From Hymenobacter tibetensis (GTDB lineage Bacteria > Bacteroidota > Bacteroidia > Cytophagales > Hymenobacteraceae): a DNA stretch of 64,000 nt. The stretch is taken from contig NZ_CP094669.1 of assembly GCF_022827545.1 (NCBI RefSeq), forward strand, positions 1,702,001 to 1,766,000, written 5' to 3'. The notes beneath the pieces were generated by a model, which did no database searches, was not told the origin of the DNA, and saw only the letters and a program-made list of their open reading frames with translations. Below, piece after piece: positions 17,886 through 25,917 of the stretch; position 1 is the first letter of the stretch, and each line of letters begins with the position of its first letter. A program made the translations under genes and the position numbers.

Positions 17886-19046
17886 TTAAGGCTTGAACGG
17901 GTCGGAGAAGCGTGGATCCTGAATGAAAGTGGAATCGGTAAGCGTTTTCAGAAATGCAACCAACTGTCGTTTTTCGGTGGCTGTGAGGTCGAGTTTCGAG
18001 CCGTTGCGGGTGTTGGAAAGCAGTAAAATAGGATCGGCAGTGTTGGTGTCAATGTGCTCGTTGTAGTGGTCAACCACTTCTTCCAGCGTTTGGAAGCGGC
18101 CGTCATGCATGTAAGGAGCGGTAAGAGCAATGTTGCGCAACGTCGGGACTCGAAACTTACCCCGGTCGGCAGTTGCACCGGTTACGCCAAACCGGCCTAG
18201 GTCAGATGCTACTGTCAGCCCGTTGTTGAAATACTGTGTATTGCCACCAGGGGAAGTGAAGCTGCTAGCAGTAAACAAGTAGTTGTTGCCGTTGTGGCAA
18301 TGGTCGCAGGAGCCACCCCGTGCCAGTATGTTCCCCCCTTCACCTGGGTGGTTGAAAAACAAGACCCGTCCAGCGCGCTCGTCGGGGCTAAGCCGGGCGC
18401 CACCGGGCAGCAGTGACTTTTCGTACCGCGTGTTCGAGGAAATTAGCGTCCGCTCAAATTGCGCTAGTGCCTTCAGCGTGTTCTCTTCGGTGATGGTAGA
18501 TGAACCGAAAGCTGCCGCAAACAAAGGCGGGTACAAAGTAGTCTGCTGCAGCTTCCGGACGCCATCGGCTAAGCTTTGGTGCAACTCAACGGGATTCTCA
18601 ATAGGGGTGCGAGCCTGCGTTTCCAGCGCATTAGCCGAGCCGTCCCAGTTCAGGTTCGGTTCCCATAGCAAGTTCACCAACGACATAGCGTTGCGTGAGT
18701 GCGGTTTTCCATCGACACCAACGGCCAGCGTCCGGCCATCAGTAAACGCCTTACTCTGTTGATGGCAACTACCACACGACATAGAGTTGTCGCGCGAGAG
18801 CCGTACTTCATAGAATAGCTTGCGGCCGAGGTCCACGCCCTCCACTGTCAGCGGATTGTTGGCTGGTAGCACCACCGTCTGAGGGAGTTGCGTTGGTAGC
18901 GTCAGATTGTAGGGAGTGGCCGGAACAGTGGGAGTAGGCTCCGGCTCTGGGTCTTTGCCCTCTTTGTCACCACAGCCTGCAACGAATAGCAATACCATTG
19001 CTGGTAGCAATAGTGTAACGCGTTGACGGATGAGGTTTGAAATCAT
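17886..19046 (-). CDS. di-heme c-type lipoprotein, MauG/MbnH-like peroxidase family
   Basis: A 386-residue lipoprotein (lipobox FVAGC, Cys25) of the bacterial di-heme cytochrome c peroxidase/MauG family. Heme sites are CGSCH (91-95) and CDHCH (247-251). WDG near 134-136 and PYMHDGRF (311-318) are typical of MauG/MbnH-like members. Classical enzymes reduce hydrogen peroxide; MauG/MbnH-type ones oxidise residues of a partner protein. It is the last of three genes: MbnP-like protein, di-heme protein, this gene, but a 209-bp gap separates it from the previous one, so it may have its own promoter. The exact reaction cannot be read from sequence. Confidence 0.85.
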   Translation of the reverse strand: MISNLIRQRVTLLLPAMVLLFVAGCGDKEGKDPEPEPTPTVPATPYNLTLPTQLPQTVVLPANNPLTVEGVDLGRKLFYEVRLSRDNSMSCGSCHQQSKAFTDGRTLAVGVDGKPHSRNAMSLVNLLWEPNLNWDGSANALETQARTPIENPVELHQSLADGVRKLQQTTLYPPLFAAAFGSSTITEENTLKALAQFERTLISSNTRYEKSLLPGGARLSPDERAGRVLFFNHPGEGGNILARGGSCDHCHNGNNYLFTASSFTSPGGNTQYFNNGLTVASDLGRFGVTGATADRGKFRVPTLRNIALTAPYMHDGRFQTLEEVVDHYNEHIDTNTADPILLLSNTRNGSKLDLTATEKRQLVAFLKTLTDSTFIQDPRFSDPFKP

Positions 19047-19255
19047 ATGGAATACAGCGAATAAGCTCTCAAGTTACTGATTTAGTGGTGCCTTCATTCA
19101 GGATAAGGCTGTCTTTCCTGCTCTTTGCTGTAACAGTAGCGGAGGACTTTGTGCCTGAGTTTGTAGCTACCTCAAGTGGTGAGTCATCTAGCAAAACACC
19201 GATCCTAGCTTGGTATAGATTCAATGCAGCATTCTTCGATTAAAGACAAGTAATG

Positions 19256-20320
19256 CTAGTGTTTGGCTAGCCTTGGGTCATGCAGGAAGGTTGTGTCGGT
19301 GAGGGTTTCCAAGAAGGCCAGTAAATCTTGGCGTTCTTGAGTGGAAAGGGCAACCCCTGGGCCCAAGCCATGGCGCCGGAACTGTGGGTCAAGTGAGGCT
19401 GATTCCACCATGCCACGGCTGTAGTGGTCGAGTACGTCGGGGAGCGTAGCGAAGCGGCCGTCGTGCATGTAGGGAGCCGTCAGGGCGACGTTGCGCAGGC
19501 TCGGCACTTTGAATCGCCCGGCGTCTTGTCTGCTTCTGGTAATATGGGCTCGGCCTGAGTCCGATGGGAAGGTTCGGTCAAGGCCGTTGTTGCGAAACGA
19601 CTCGTCGGTGAATAACTCGCCAGCATGACAGTTTCCGCACTTCTGGCGTACTACGGCTAAGCCCCGCAGCTCGCTTGTGCGAAGTGTAGCGCCGGGTTCG
19701 TGCCGGGAGTACTGGTCGTACCGAGAGTTGTTGGAAGTGAGAGCCGCTGTGAATTGTGCCATGGCACGCAAAAACTGATACGAGTCGATGGGCCCGGTGC
19801 CTCCAAAAACCTGCGCAAACTGGCGTTGATAGCTGGAATCAGCATTAAGCTTGCGTAGTACGTTTTCTATCGTTTCACCCATCTCCAGCGGATGCGTAAT
19901 AGGAGCGAGTGGCACCGTTTCGATGTGCTTGGGTCCTCCGTCCCAGAAGAAGTTTTTTTTCCAGCGTAGGTTCTGCAGAGCTGGCGCGTTCCGAACGCCC
20001 AACTTATCGTTGATTCCCTTGCTTAAACGGTGTCCGGTGTTAGCGAAGGCAGTAGTTTGCTGATGGCAACTGCTACACGATATGTCACCGGTACGAGAGA
20101 GCTGCGGATCATAGAATAGTGTGCGGCCCAACTCGAATCCAGCGCGGCTGGGTGGGTTCATTTCGGCGCTATACACCGGCGCAGGAAAGTTGGCTGGTAT
20201 CGAGATACCAGGTATCTCATCAGTTGATACTACTTGAGTACCAGGTTGGCAACCAGCGAAAAACAGCCCCAGCAAGCTCCATAAAAGCCACACATATACT
20301 GGCGGGTTGGGTGTTTTCAC
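19256..20320 (-). CDS. di-heme c-type lipoprotein, MauG/MbnH-like, adjacent to mbnP-like gene
   Basis: A 354-residue paralogue of the downstream di-heme protein, with lipobox FFAGC (Cys24), heme motifs CSSCH (82-86) and CGNCH (228-232), FWDGG near 125-129 and PYMHDGRF (283-290). It starts at a GTG 17 bp after the MbnP-like gene, so the two are surely co-transcribed. In known MbnP/MbnH pairs the di-heme enzyme converts a tryptophan of MbnP to kynurenine, creating a copper site. That role is inferred from the neighbour; plain peroxidase activity is the alternative. Confidence 0.85.
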   Translation of the reverse strand: MKTPNPPVYVWLLWSLLGLFFAGCQPGTQVVSTDEIPGISIPANFPAPVYSAEMNPPSRAGFELGRTLFYDPQLSRTGDISCSSCHQQTTAFANTGHRLSKGINDKLGVRNAPALQNLRWKKNFFWDGGPKHIETVPLAPITHPLEMGETIENVLRKLNADSSYQRQFAQVFGGTGPIDSYQFLRAMAQFTAALTSNNSRYDQYSRHEPGATLRTSELRGLAVVRQKCGNCHAGELFTDESFRNNGLDRTFPSDSGRAHITRSRQDAGRFKVPSLRNVALTAPYMHDGRFATLPDVLDHYSRGMVESASLDPQFRRHGLGPGVALSTQERQDLLAFLETLTDTTFLHDPRLAKH

Positions 20321-20337
20321 TTTGAAGAAAGTTTCAC

Positions 20338-21132
20338 TTAGTTGCTACGTACCCGGTCAACTGTGAACATGCCATCTGCCTGGTTCTTGGCTATCTGGGC
20401 CGCCTCTTCGCCGCCCATCACGTTGTTAGTATTTTGAAAAAGGATTGTAGTAGCTCCCGTAAACATTCTAAGCAAGTCTGCACGCAGAAATACCTCAGGC
20501 GTTCTGTTTTCGCGTACCTGAATGATTTTTCCATTCATAGCCGGTGAAACAGTCTTGATGTTGTTGTTGCCCCCAATATGGAACACCAGGGCCTTGGTAG
20601 GCGACTGATCGGAACGGCCTTCCATCTTTGTAAAGATATATCCAGTGTCCCACACCCAAAACATGTCGCTGACTGCTAAGGCGCCTGTTTGGGCACCTCC
20701 CGAGTTACGAGCAGCATCTACGCCAATCGTAAACTCAATGTCGCTGTACTCGCCAGCAGGTACATTTTCGATGGTAAATCTGCGCGAACCTTCCAGCGCC
20801 TGGTCTATTAGGTAATAGCTTTCCGGCTGAACGAAATCAGATTCCTGCGGTTTGGTTTGCTGGATAAACTCAGCGGACTTAGTTAGCTTGATATTGGAGA
20901 TATAGTAGCGAAAGGTAGAGACTGAGAACTGGTCGCCAGAAGGAGTAGCATACAAGCTGCGTCTATTTAATTCGAGCGGGCTGCCACCTACTACATTCTC
21001 AAATTCTATGGTCACTTTTCCCACTTTATCGGTGGGTACTGGCGCATCAGTGTCTTTGGTGCATGCGGTTATACATGCCGCAGACGTGGCTAATAAGCTA
21101 AGGACACAGGCGGTATATTTTAGGATGTTCAT
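20338..21132 (-). CDS. MbnP-like periplasmic copper-binding lipoprotein
   Basis: A 264-residue exported protein, with lipid attachment probably at Cys24 (LATSAACITAC region). The body matches the MbnP family: VTIEFENVVGG at 40-50, FRYYISNIKL at 74-83, FTIGVDAARN at 134-143 and the signature SDMFWVWDTGYIF at 155-167, which holds Trp159 and Trp161, then FHIGG with His185. In studied MbnP proteins a Trp in this kind of motif becomes kynurenine and helps bind copper. I chose the ATG at 21132 because it gives a clean signal peptide; an upstream start adds 17 residues. First gene of a three-gene group with two di-heme proteins. Confidence 0.8.
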   Translation of the reverse strand: MNILKYTACVLSLLATSAACITACTKDTDAPVPTDKVGKVTIEFENVVGGSPLELNRRSLYATPSGDQFSVSTFRYYISNIKLTKSAEFIQQTKPQESDFVQPESYYLIDQALEGSRRFTIENVPAGEYSDIEFTIGVDAARNSGGAQTGALAVSDMFWVWDTGYIFTKMEGRSDQSPTKALVFHIGGNNNIKTVSPAMNGKIIQVRENRTPEVFLRADLLRMFTGATTILFQNTNNVMGGEEAAQIAKNQADGMFTVDRVRSN

Positions 21133-21455
21133 CGTCGAAAACTTTTCACTTGTGAAAGGTAACTGGCGTGGTAAAAGTGCCATTCCAGTTGAAGTATAAG
21201 CTACACGCTGGAAAGGCGTGTGCTGCCAAGTAATAGCTCGAGTGAGCTATAGGCAACAACAAGCTGGACAACAAACAAACGTCGGAGGTTGCTAGCAAAG
21301 TATAGGAAGGCTTTTAGCCAACACCATAAATCTAGCATATAGATTCTTCAAGCAGCTGACCTTGCCATTGCGCTTTCTTATAAAGCTAACTAGACATCGT
21401 TGCGGCAAACCAACCTCGTGCCTGGACTATGTAACAGAACACGAAGTCGTGTCCG
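21133..21455. other. intergenic region upstream of the MbnP-like gene
   Basis: No gene seen. Two small hairpins lie upstream of the MbnP-like gene: CACGC/GCGTG at about 21204-21220 and the perfect 7-bp ATAGCTC/GAGCTAT at 21233-21250 with outer TGCC/GGCA. They could be operators or chance. No clean -7/-33 pair was found. Confidence 0.4.
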
Positions 21456-21983
21456 TTAAAAGGCTATCAATTGTTCGACTTGCTCTTGCAATAGTTGCAT
21501 GTATAAGGGGTGGCTCAAATTGCCCTCGGCGTTTAAGTGCTTATCAATAAAAGGCAGCCGTACTCGAGCTGGTAGCACAGCAGTGCCAAGGTACATGAGT
21601 ACATCGGTGAGGTGGCTCAGAGCGAGTAGGCCACCTTGCCCACCCGACGACAAGCCAATCAGTGCCGCCTTTTTGCCTCGAATCCCACCTGGGTAGGGGA
21701 GACCGTCAATGAAGGTTTTGAGTACGCCCGGATACGAGCAGTTGTATTCGGGCACCACCATCACCAATTTATCGGCCGTACTGGCTAGGGCCGCTAGGTC
21801 ATTGAAGCCATCGTGGTTGCCCACATTGTGGTAGAGGGCTGATACGCTTACGTCATCAGGCAGTAATGCCAGATCCAACAACTGACACTCTACGTTGTGC
21901 TGCTGCAACAGGCTGATGTACAGATTCGCAATATGTCGGGCACGGGATGTAGGACGATTGGTACCAGCAATGACAGTTATCAT
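21456..21983 (-). CDS. NADPH-dependent FMN reductase family protein
   Basis: A 175-residue flavodoxin-like protein of the NADPH-dependent FMN reductase (PF03358) family. The FMN phosphate loop is near the start (IAGTNRPTSRARHIA) and the second signature is VPEYNCSYPGVLKTFIDGL near 90-108, followed by KKAALIGLSSGGQGG. Such enzymes reduce FMN, quinones or azo compounds in the cytoplasm; the substrate is unknown. The ATG at 21983 directly precedes the first strand; an upstream start adds 17 unsupported residues. It lies downstream of the sdh terminator, so it has its own transcript. Confidence 0.88.
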   Translation of the reverse strand: MITVIAGTNRPTSRARHIANLYISLLQQHNVECQLLDLALLPDDVSVSALYHNVGNHDGFNDLAALASTADKLVMVVPEYNCSYPGVLKTFIDGLPYPGGIRGKKAALIGLSSGGQGGLLALSHLTDVLMYLGTAVLPARVRLPFIDKHLNAEGNLSHPLYMQLLQEQVEQLIAF

Positions 21984-22092
21984 GCAACGAAGAAAGTGAA
22001 AGATGGAAAGCGGCATCCGCGGCGAAGCCAGCAACTGAACAAAGAAAACAGCAATCTGGCTTACAGAGAAAGGCGAAAAGCAAGTGAAACAA

Positions 22093-22122
22093 AAAAGCGA
22101 AACGGCTAGCCGTTTCGCTTTT
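22093..22122 (-). terminator. terminator of the sdhCAB operon
   Basis: A perfect 15+15 nt palindrome (22093-22107 with 22108-22122), followed on the minus strand by a run of six T. It lies 33 bp beyond the sdhB stop. Confidence 0.88.
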
Positions 22123-22154
22123 CAAGTTTACCTAGGACAGATAACTAGTACCAA

Positions 22155-22940
22155 CTACACTAGGTTATTGGAAGTAGCTTTAGCTGACAGGAACTCACGG
22201 TTCAGGATGGCAATGTTTTCCAGCGAAATACCAACTGGGCATTCTGCTGCGCACGAGCCGATGTTGCTGCACGCTCCAAAGCCTTCTTTGTCCATCTGTG
22301 CTACCATGTTCTCAACGCGGGTTTTGCGCTCAACGTGGCCTTGTGGCAACAAGGCAAGCTGGCTAACCTTAGCACTTACAAACAGCATAGCCGACGAGTT
22401 CTTGCACGAGGCCACGCAGGCGCCGCAGGCAATGCAAGTAGCTGCCTCGAAGGCCCGGTCCGCAATTTCTTTCGGAATTGGAATCTCGTTGCCATCGGGA
22501 GCACCACCGGTGTTTACGCTCACATAGCCACCAGCCTGAATGATTCGGTCGAAGGCTGAGCGGTCTACGCTTAGGTCTTTGTTGATCGGGAACGACTTGG
22601 AACGCCAGGGCTCGATGGTGATGGTGTCACCATCCGAGAACTTGCGCATGTGCAACTGACACGTGGTAGTGCCGGCTTCCGGGCCGTGGGCCCGGCCATT
22701 GATAAAGAGGTTACACGAACCACAAATACCCTCGCGGCAGTCGTGGTCGAATGCTACTGGCTCATCGCCTTTACGTAGCAAATCCTCGTTTAGCACGTCA
22801 AGCATTTCCAGGAACGACATTTCGGGAGAAATATCGCGCACTTGATAATCCACAATATTGCCGGTTGTGTTGCGGTTTTTCTGCCGCCACACTCTCAGCG
22901 TGAGGTTCATTGGTTTGGCGTTAGGGTTACTTCCGGCCAT
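22155..22940 (-). CDS. sdhB: succinate dehydrogenase iron-sulfur subunit SdhB
   Basis: A 261-residue iron-sulfur subunit that passes electrons from FAD to quinone. The [2Fe-2S] ligands lie in CREGICGSC and the later TTC, and the C-terminal ferredoxin domain has [11 protein letters not shown] and [12 protein letters not shown] for the [4Fe-4S] and [3Fe-4S] clusters. I placed the start at the ATG 22940 ([13 protein letters not shown]) because the longer 23009 version adds 23 residues without similarity. It is the last gene of sdhCAB. Confidence 0.96.
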   Translation of the reverse strand: MAGSNPNAKPMNLTLRVWRQKNRNTTGNIVDYQVRDISPEMSFLEMLDVLNEDLLRKGDEPVAFDHDCREGICGSCNLFINGRAHGPEAGTTTCQLHMRKFSDGDTITIEPWRSKSFPINKDLSVDRSAFDRIIQAGGYVSVNTGGAPDGNEIPIPKEIADRAFEAATCIACGACVASCKNSSAMLFVSAKVSQLALLPQGHVERKTRVENMVAQMDKEGFGACSNIGSCAAECPVGISLENIAILNREFLSAKATSNNLV

Positions 22941-23037
22941 TGTATTTCGAGGGTATTGAGTAATGAGTATGGTGTAGTGACCTAGAGCAGGAGAAGAGTT
23001 GGGCACCAAGGTCGGTTACCCAACTCCTCAGCCGTCA

Positions 23038-24972
23038 CTACTTATAGCTGCGCTGCGTGAGCTTCACGTTTTCGAACTGTAGCTCTTCCTTGTTCAGGAT
23101 TTCCGGCTTGTCTTCGCCGGCATACTGCCAAGCAGCTACATAAGCAAAGTTCTCATCGTCGCGCAGGGCTTCACCTTCCGGAGTCTGATATTCCTCGCGG
23201 AAGTGGCCACCGCAGCTTTCGTTGCGGTGCAGAGCGTCGTCAACCATCAACTCTCCGAGCTCGATGAAATCTGCTACCCGGCCTGCGCTTTCCAGCATCT
23301 GGTTCAACTCTTGGTCGGTGCCAACAAGTTTCAAGTCGCTCCAAAATTCACGACGCAACTTTTGAATCTCTTTCTTGGCGTGCTGCAAGCCTTCGGCGTT
23401 GCGCGCCATGCCGCAATACTCCCACATAATGTGGCCTAACGCCTTATGGAACTCACCAGGGCTACGCGTACCATTGATGCTTAGCAGCTTGTTGATACGC
23501 TCCCGCACGGCACCTTCTGCCTCAGCAAACGCTGGGTGGTCGGTGGTAACGGGGGTAGGAGGCGTCTGGGCTAGCTGGTCGCCAATAGTGTAAGGAATTA
23601 CGAAGTACCCATCGGCCAAACCCTGCATGAGGGCCGAAGCTCCCAAGCGGTTAGCACCGTGGTCAGAGAAGTTACACTCCCCAGTGGCATAAAGGCCTGG
23701 GATGGTAGTTTGCAGGTTGTAGTCAACCCACAAGCCGCCCATGGTGTAGTGCACCGCTGGATAGATGCGCATCGGCTGCTTGTAGGGGTCTTCGCCGGTA
23801 ATCTTCTCATACATAGCGAAGAGGTTACCGTACTTCTGGCTTACCGAGTTGGCTCCGGTCCGCTTGATGATATCGGCGAAGTCCAAGTATACAGCTAGGC
23901 CCGAAGATCCAACGCCACGACCTTCGTCGCACATTTGCTTGGCGTTGCGAGAAGCTACGTCGCGGGGCACTAAGTTGCCGAAGGCTGGATACTTGCGCTC
24001 CAAGAAGTAGTCCCGGTCGTCCTCGGAAATATCACTGACCTTTATTTCGCCTTTGCGCAAACGCTCGGCTATTTCCACCGTCTTAGGTACCCACACCCGA
24101 CCATCGTTACGCAACGACTCCGACATCAACGTCAGCTTCGACTGGTAGTCGCCCGATACGGGGATACAAGTAGGGTGAATCTGCGTGAAGCAAGGGTTAG
24201 CGAAGTATGCTCCTTTCTTGTGCGCACGCCAAGCCGCAGTAGCATTGCAATATTTGGCGTTGGTGCTCAAGTAGAATACGTTGCCGTAACCACCAGTTGC
24301 CAATACCACTGCGTGTGCTGCGTGCTGCTCGATTTCGCCGGTAATCAGGTTGCGCGTAATGATACCACGTGCTTGTCCGTCTACCGTCACCAGGTCCAAC
24401 ATCTCGGAGCGGGTGTACATTTTCACTTTGCCGTAAGCAATCTGGCGCGAAAGGGCCGAGTAGGCACCTAGCAACAACTGCTGTCCGGTTTGGCCGCGGG
24501 CGTAGAACGTACGGCTTACCTGAGCACCCCCAAACGAACGGTTGGCCAGCAGTCCCCCGTATTCGCGGGCAAACGGTACTCCTTGCGCTACGCACTGGTC
24601 GATGATATTCACCGATACCTGAGCTAGCCGGTACACGTTGGCTTCACGGGCCCGATAGTCACCGCCTTTTACCGTATCATAGAATAGGCGGAAGATCGAG
24701 TCCCCGTCGTTCTGGTAGTTTTTGGCGGCGTTGATACCTCCCTGCGCAGCAATAGAGTGCGCACGGCGTGGGGAGTCATGATAGGTGAAGGCTTTTACGT
24801 TATAGCCTAATTCCGCCAGTGAAGCTGCTGCTGCACCGCCAGCAAGGCCCGTACCCACCACAATGATGTCGTACTTACGCTTGTTGGCTGGGTTAACGAG
24901 CTTAACGTTGAACTTGTGCTTCTCCCATTTTTCGGCCAAAGGGCCTTCTGGAATTTTAGAGTCCTGAAACAT
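23038..24972 (-). CDS. sdhA: succinate dehydrogenase flavoprotein subunit SdhA
   Basis: A 644-residue flavoprotein that oxidises succinate to fumarate. It has the FAD-binding [21 protein letters not shown] near 35-55 and the flavinylation segment [14 protein letters not shown] near 90-103 with the FAD-linking His. Catalytic-site segments include HPTCIP and the C-terminal [20 protein letters not shown] region. The length and five-helix SdhC neighbour fit the Bacteroidota/B. subtilis-like three-subunit enzyme. It lies between sdhC (12 bp gap) and sdhB. Confidence 0.97.
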   Translation of the reverse strand: MFQDSKIPEGPLAEKWEKHKFNVKLVNPANKRKYDIIVVGTGLAGGAAAASLAELGYNVKAFTYHDSPRRAHSIAAQGGINAAKNYQNDGDSIFRLFYDTVKGGDYRAREANVYRLAQVSVNIIDQCVAQGVPFAREYGGLLANRSFGGAQVSRTFYARGQTGQQLLLGAYSALSRQIAYGKVKMYTRSEMLDLVTVDGQARGIITRNLITGEIEQHAAHAVVLATGGYGNVFYLSTNAKYCNATAAWRAHKKGAYFANPCFTQIHPTCIPVSGDYQSKLTLMSESLRNDGRVWVPKTVEIAERLRKGEIKVSDISEDDRDYFLERKYPAFGNLVPRDVASRNAKQMCDEGRGVGSSGLAVYLDFADIIKRTGANSVSQKYGNLFAMYEKITGEDPYKQPMRIYPAVHYTMGGLWVDYNLQTTIPGLYATGECNFSDHGANRLGASALMQGLADGYFVIPYTIGDQLAQTPPTPVTTDHPAFAEAEGAVRERINKLLSINGTRSPGEFHKALGHIMWEYCGMARNAEGLQHAKKEIQKLRREFWSDLKLVGTDQELNQMLESAGRVADFIELGELMVDDALHRNESCGGHFREEYQTPEGEALRDDENFAYVAAWQYAGEDKPEILNKEELQFENVKLTQRSYK

Positions 24973-24984
24973 CAGCTGGGCGGA

Positions 24985-25662
24985 TTAGGATTTGAAGATG
25001 AAAAAGTACAGCGGCATAGCAGCGAATCCAGCACAAACGATGATGGAGAATGCATAGCCAACCAGCTTAATAACCGGCGTGTACTTGCGGTGGTTTAAAC
25101 CAAGCGTTTGAAAACCGCTGGCAAAGCCGTGTAGAAGGTGGTAGCACAGCGCTATTTGAGCCAACACGTAGAGAAGTACATACCACCACGTCTGGAAAGA
25201 GTTCATTACCACGCCGTATAGGTTCTTGTTGCCGGCAGAGTCCATGGGAAGAGGCTCGTAGTGGAAGCGGTAGTAAAAGTTGTAAAGGTGCACGATCAGG
25301 AACACCAAAATCACGGAGCCAAGCAGGCCCATGTTGCGCGACTTCCAGTCGCTGTTCTGGCCTATGTTGTCAACTACGTAGCTCTGACCACCGCGGGCCG
25401 CCTGGTTGCGGCGGGTAAGCATAATCGACTCGTAGATGTGGAAGCCAAATCCTGCCACCAAGATGATTTCCGCCACCCGAATCAGGGGGTTGGTGCTCAT
25501 GAAGTGGGAGTAAGCATTGAAAGCAAGGCCTCCGTCAGCGCTGAAAAGCTGAAAGTTGCCAATCAGGTGTATAACCAAAAAAGAGCAAAGAAAAAGACCA
25601 GTAACAGACATGACGATCTTGCGACCAATGCTACTGGAAACAGTGTTGCTAATCCAACTCAT
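24985..25662 (-). CDS. sdhC: succinate dehydrogenase cytochrome b subunit SdhC
   Basis: A 225-residue membrane anchor of the b558 type with about five helices. Candidate heme ligands are histidines in FLVIHLIGN, YSHFMS, GFHIYES, LIVHLYNFYYRFHYE and YHLLHGFASGFQTLGLNH. It binds heme and quinone and anchors SdhAB. A single SdhC with no SdhD is normal for this enzyme type. First gene of the operon, with a clear promoter 42 bp upstream. Confidence 0.95.
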   Translation of the reverse strand: MSWISNTVSSSIGRKIVMSVTGLFLCSFLVIHLIGNFQLFSADGGLAFNAYSHFMSTNPLIRVAEIILVAGFGFHIYESIMLTRRNQAARGGQSYVVDNIGQNSDWKSRNMGLLGSVILVFLIVHLYNFYYRFHYEPLPMDSAGNKNLYGVVMNSFQTWWYVLLYVLAQIALCYHLLHGFASGFQTLGLNHRKYTPVIKLVGYAFSIIVCAGFAAMPLYFFIFKS

Positions 25663-25703
25663 AGAAGCGGCTAAAGGAGTTTGTGGGGGTCATTTAGAGC
25701 AGC

Positions 25704-25734
25704 CAAAGGTACATGCCAACCCACTAGGAAACAA
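25704..25734 (-). promoter_or_regulatory. promoter of sdhCAB
   Basis: On the minus strand TTG (25732-25734), 20 nt, then TACCTTTG (25704-25711). This matches the Bacteroidota sigma-ABfr consensus TTTG/TTG-N19-21-TAnnTTTG. The start would be near 25697, giving a short leader of about 35 nt to sdhC. Confidence 0.75.
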
Positions 25735-25917
25735 TCCAAATAAACTTCATGGTTCACTCGTTGATACTCATGAATCAATCTTCGCGCTGCTCCGTTAGAT
25801 AAAGCTGGCGTTCTTTCCTTATTACTAACCTATGGGTCTAATTTTTGTTAGATTGTTCCTAGGTTTAATTGACTGGTCTTGCTTCTGAACACACCTCTCT
25901 CCTCAAGCTCCCGCTCT

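Noticed and set aside
19037..19243. 68-codon plus-strand ORF in the gap between the di-heme genes
   Set aside because: Opposite to its neighbours, no motif, and it overlaps the start of a real gene.
17886..20320. Calling the di-heme genes methylamine-utilisation mauG
   Set aside because: No methylamine dehydrogenase genes are present; the neighbour is MbnP-like.
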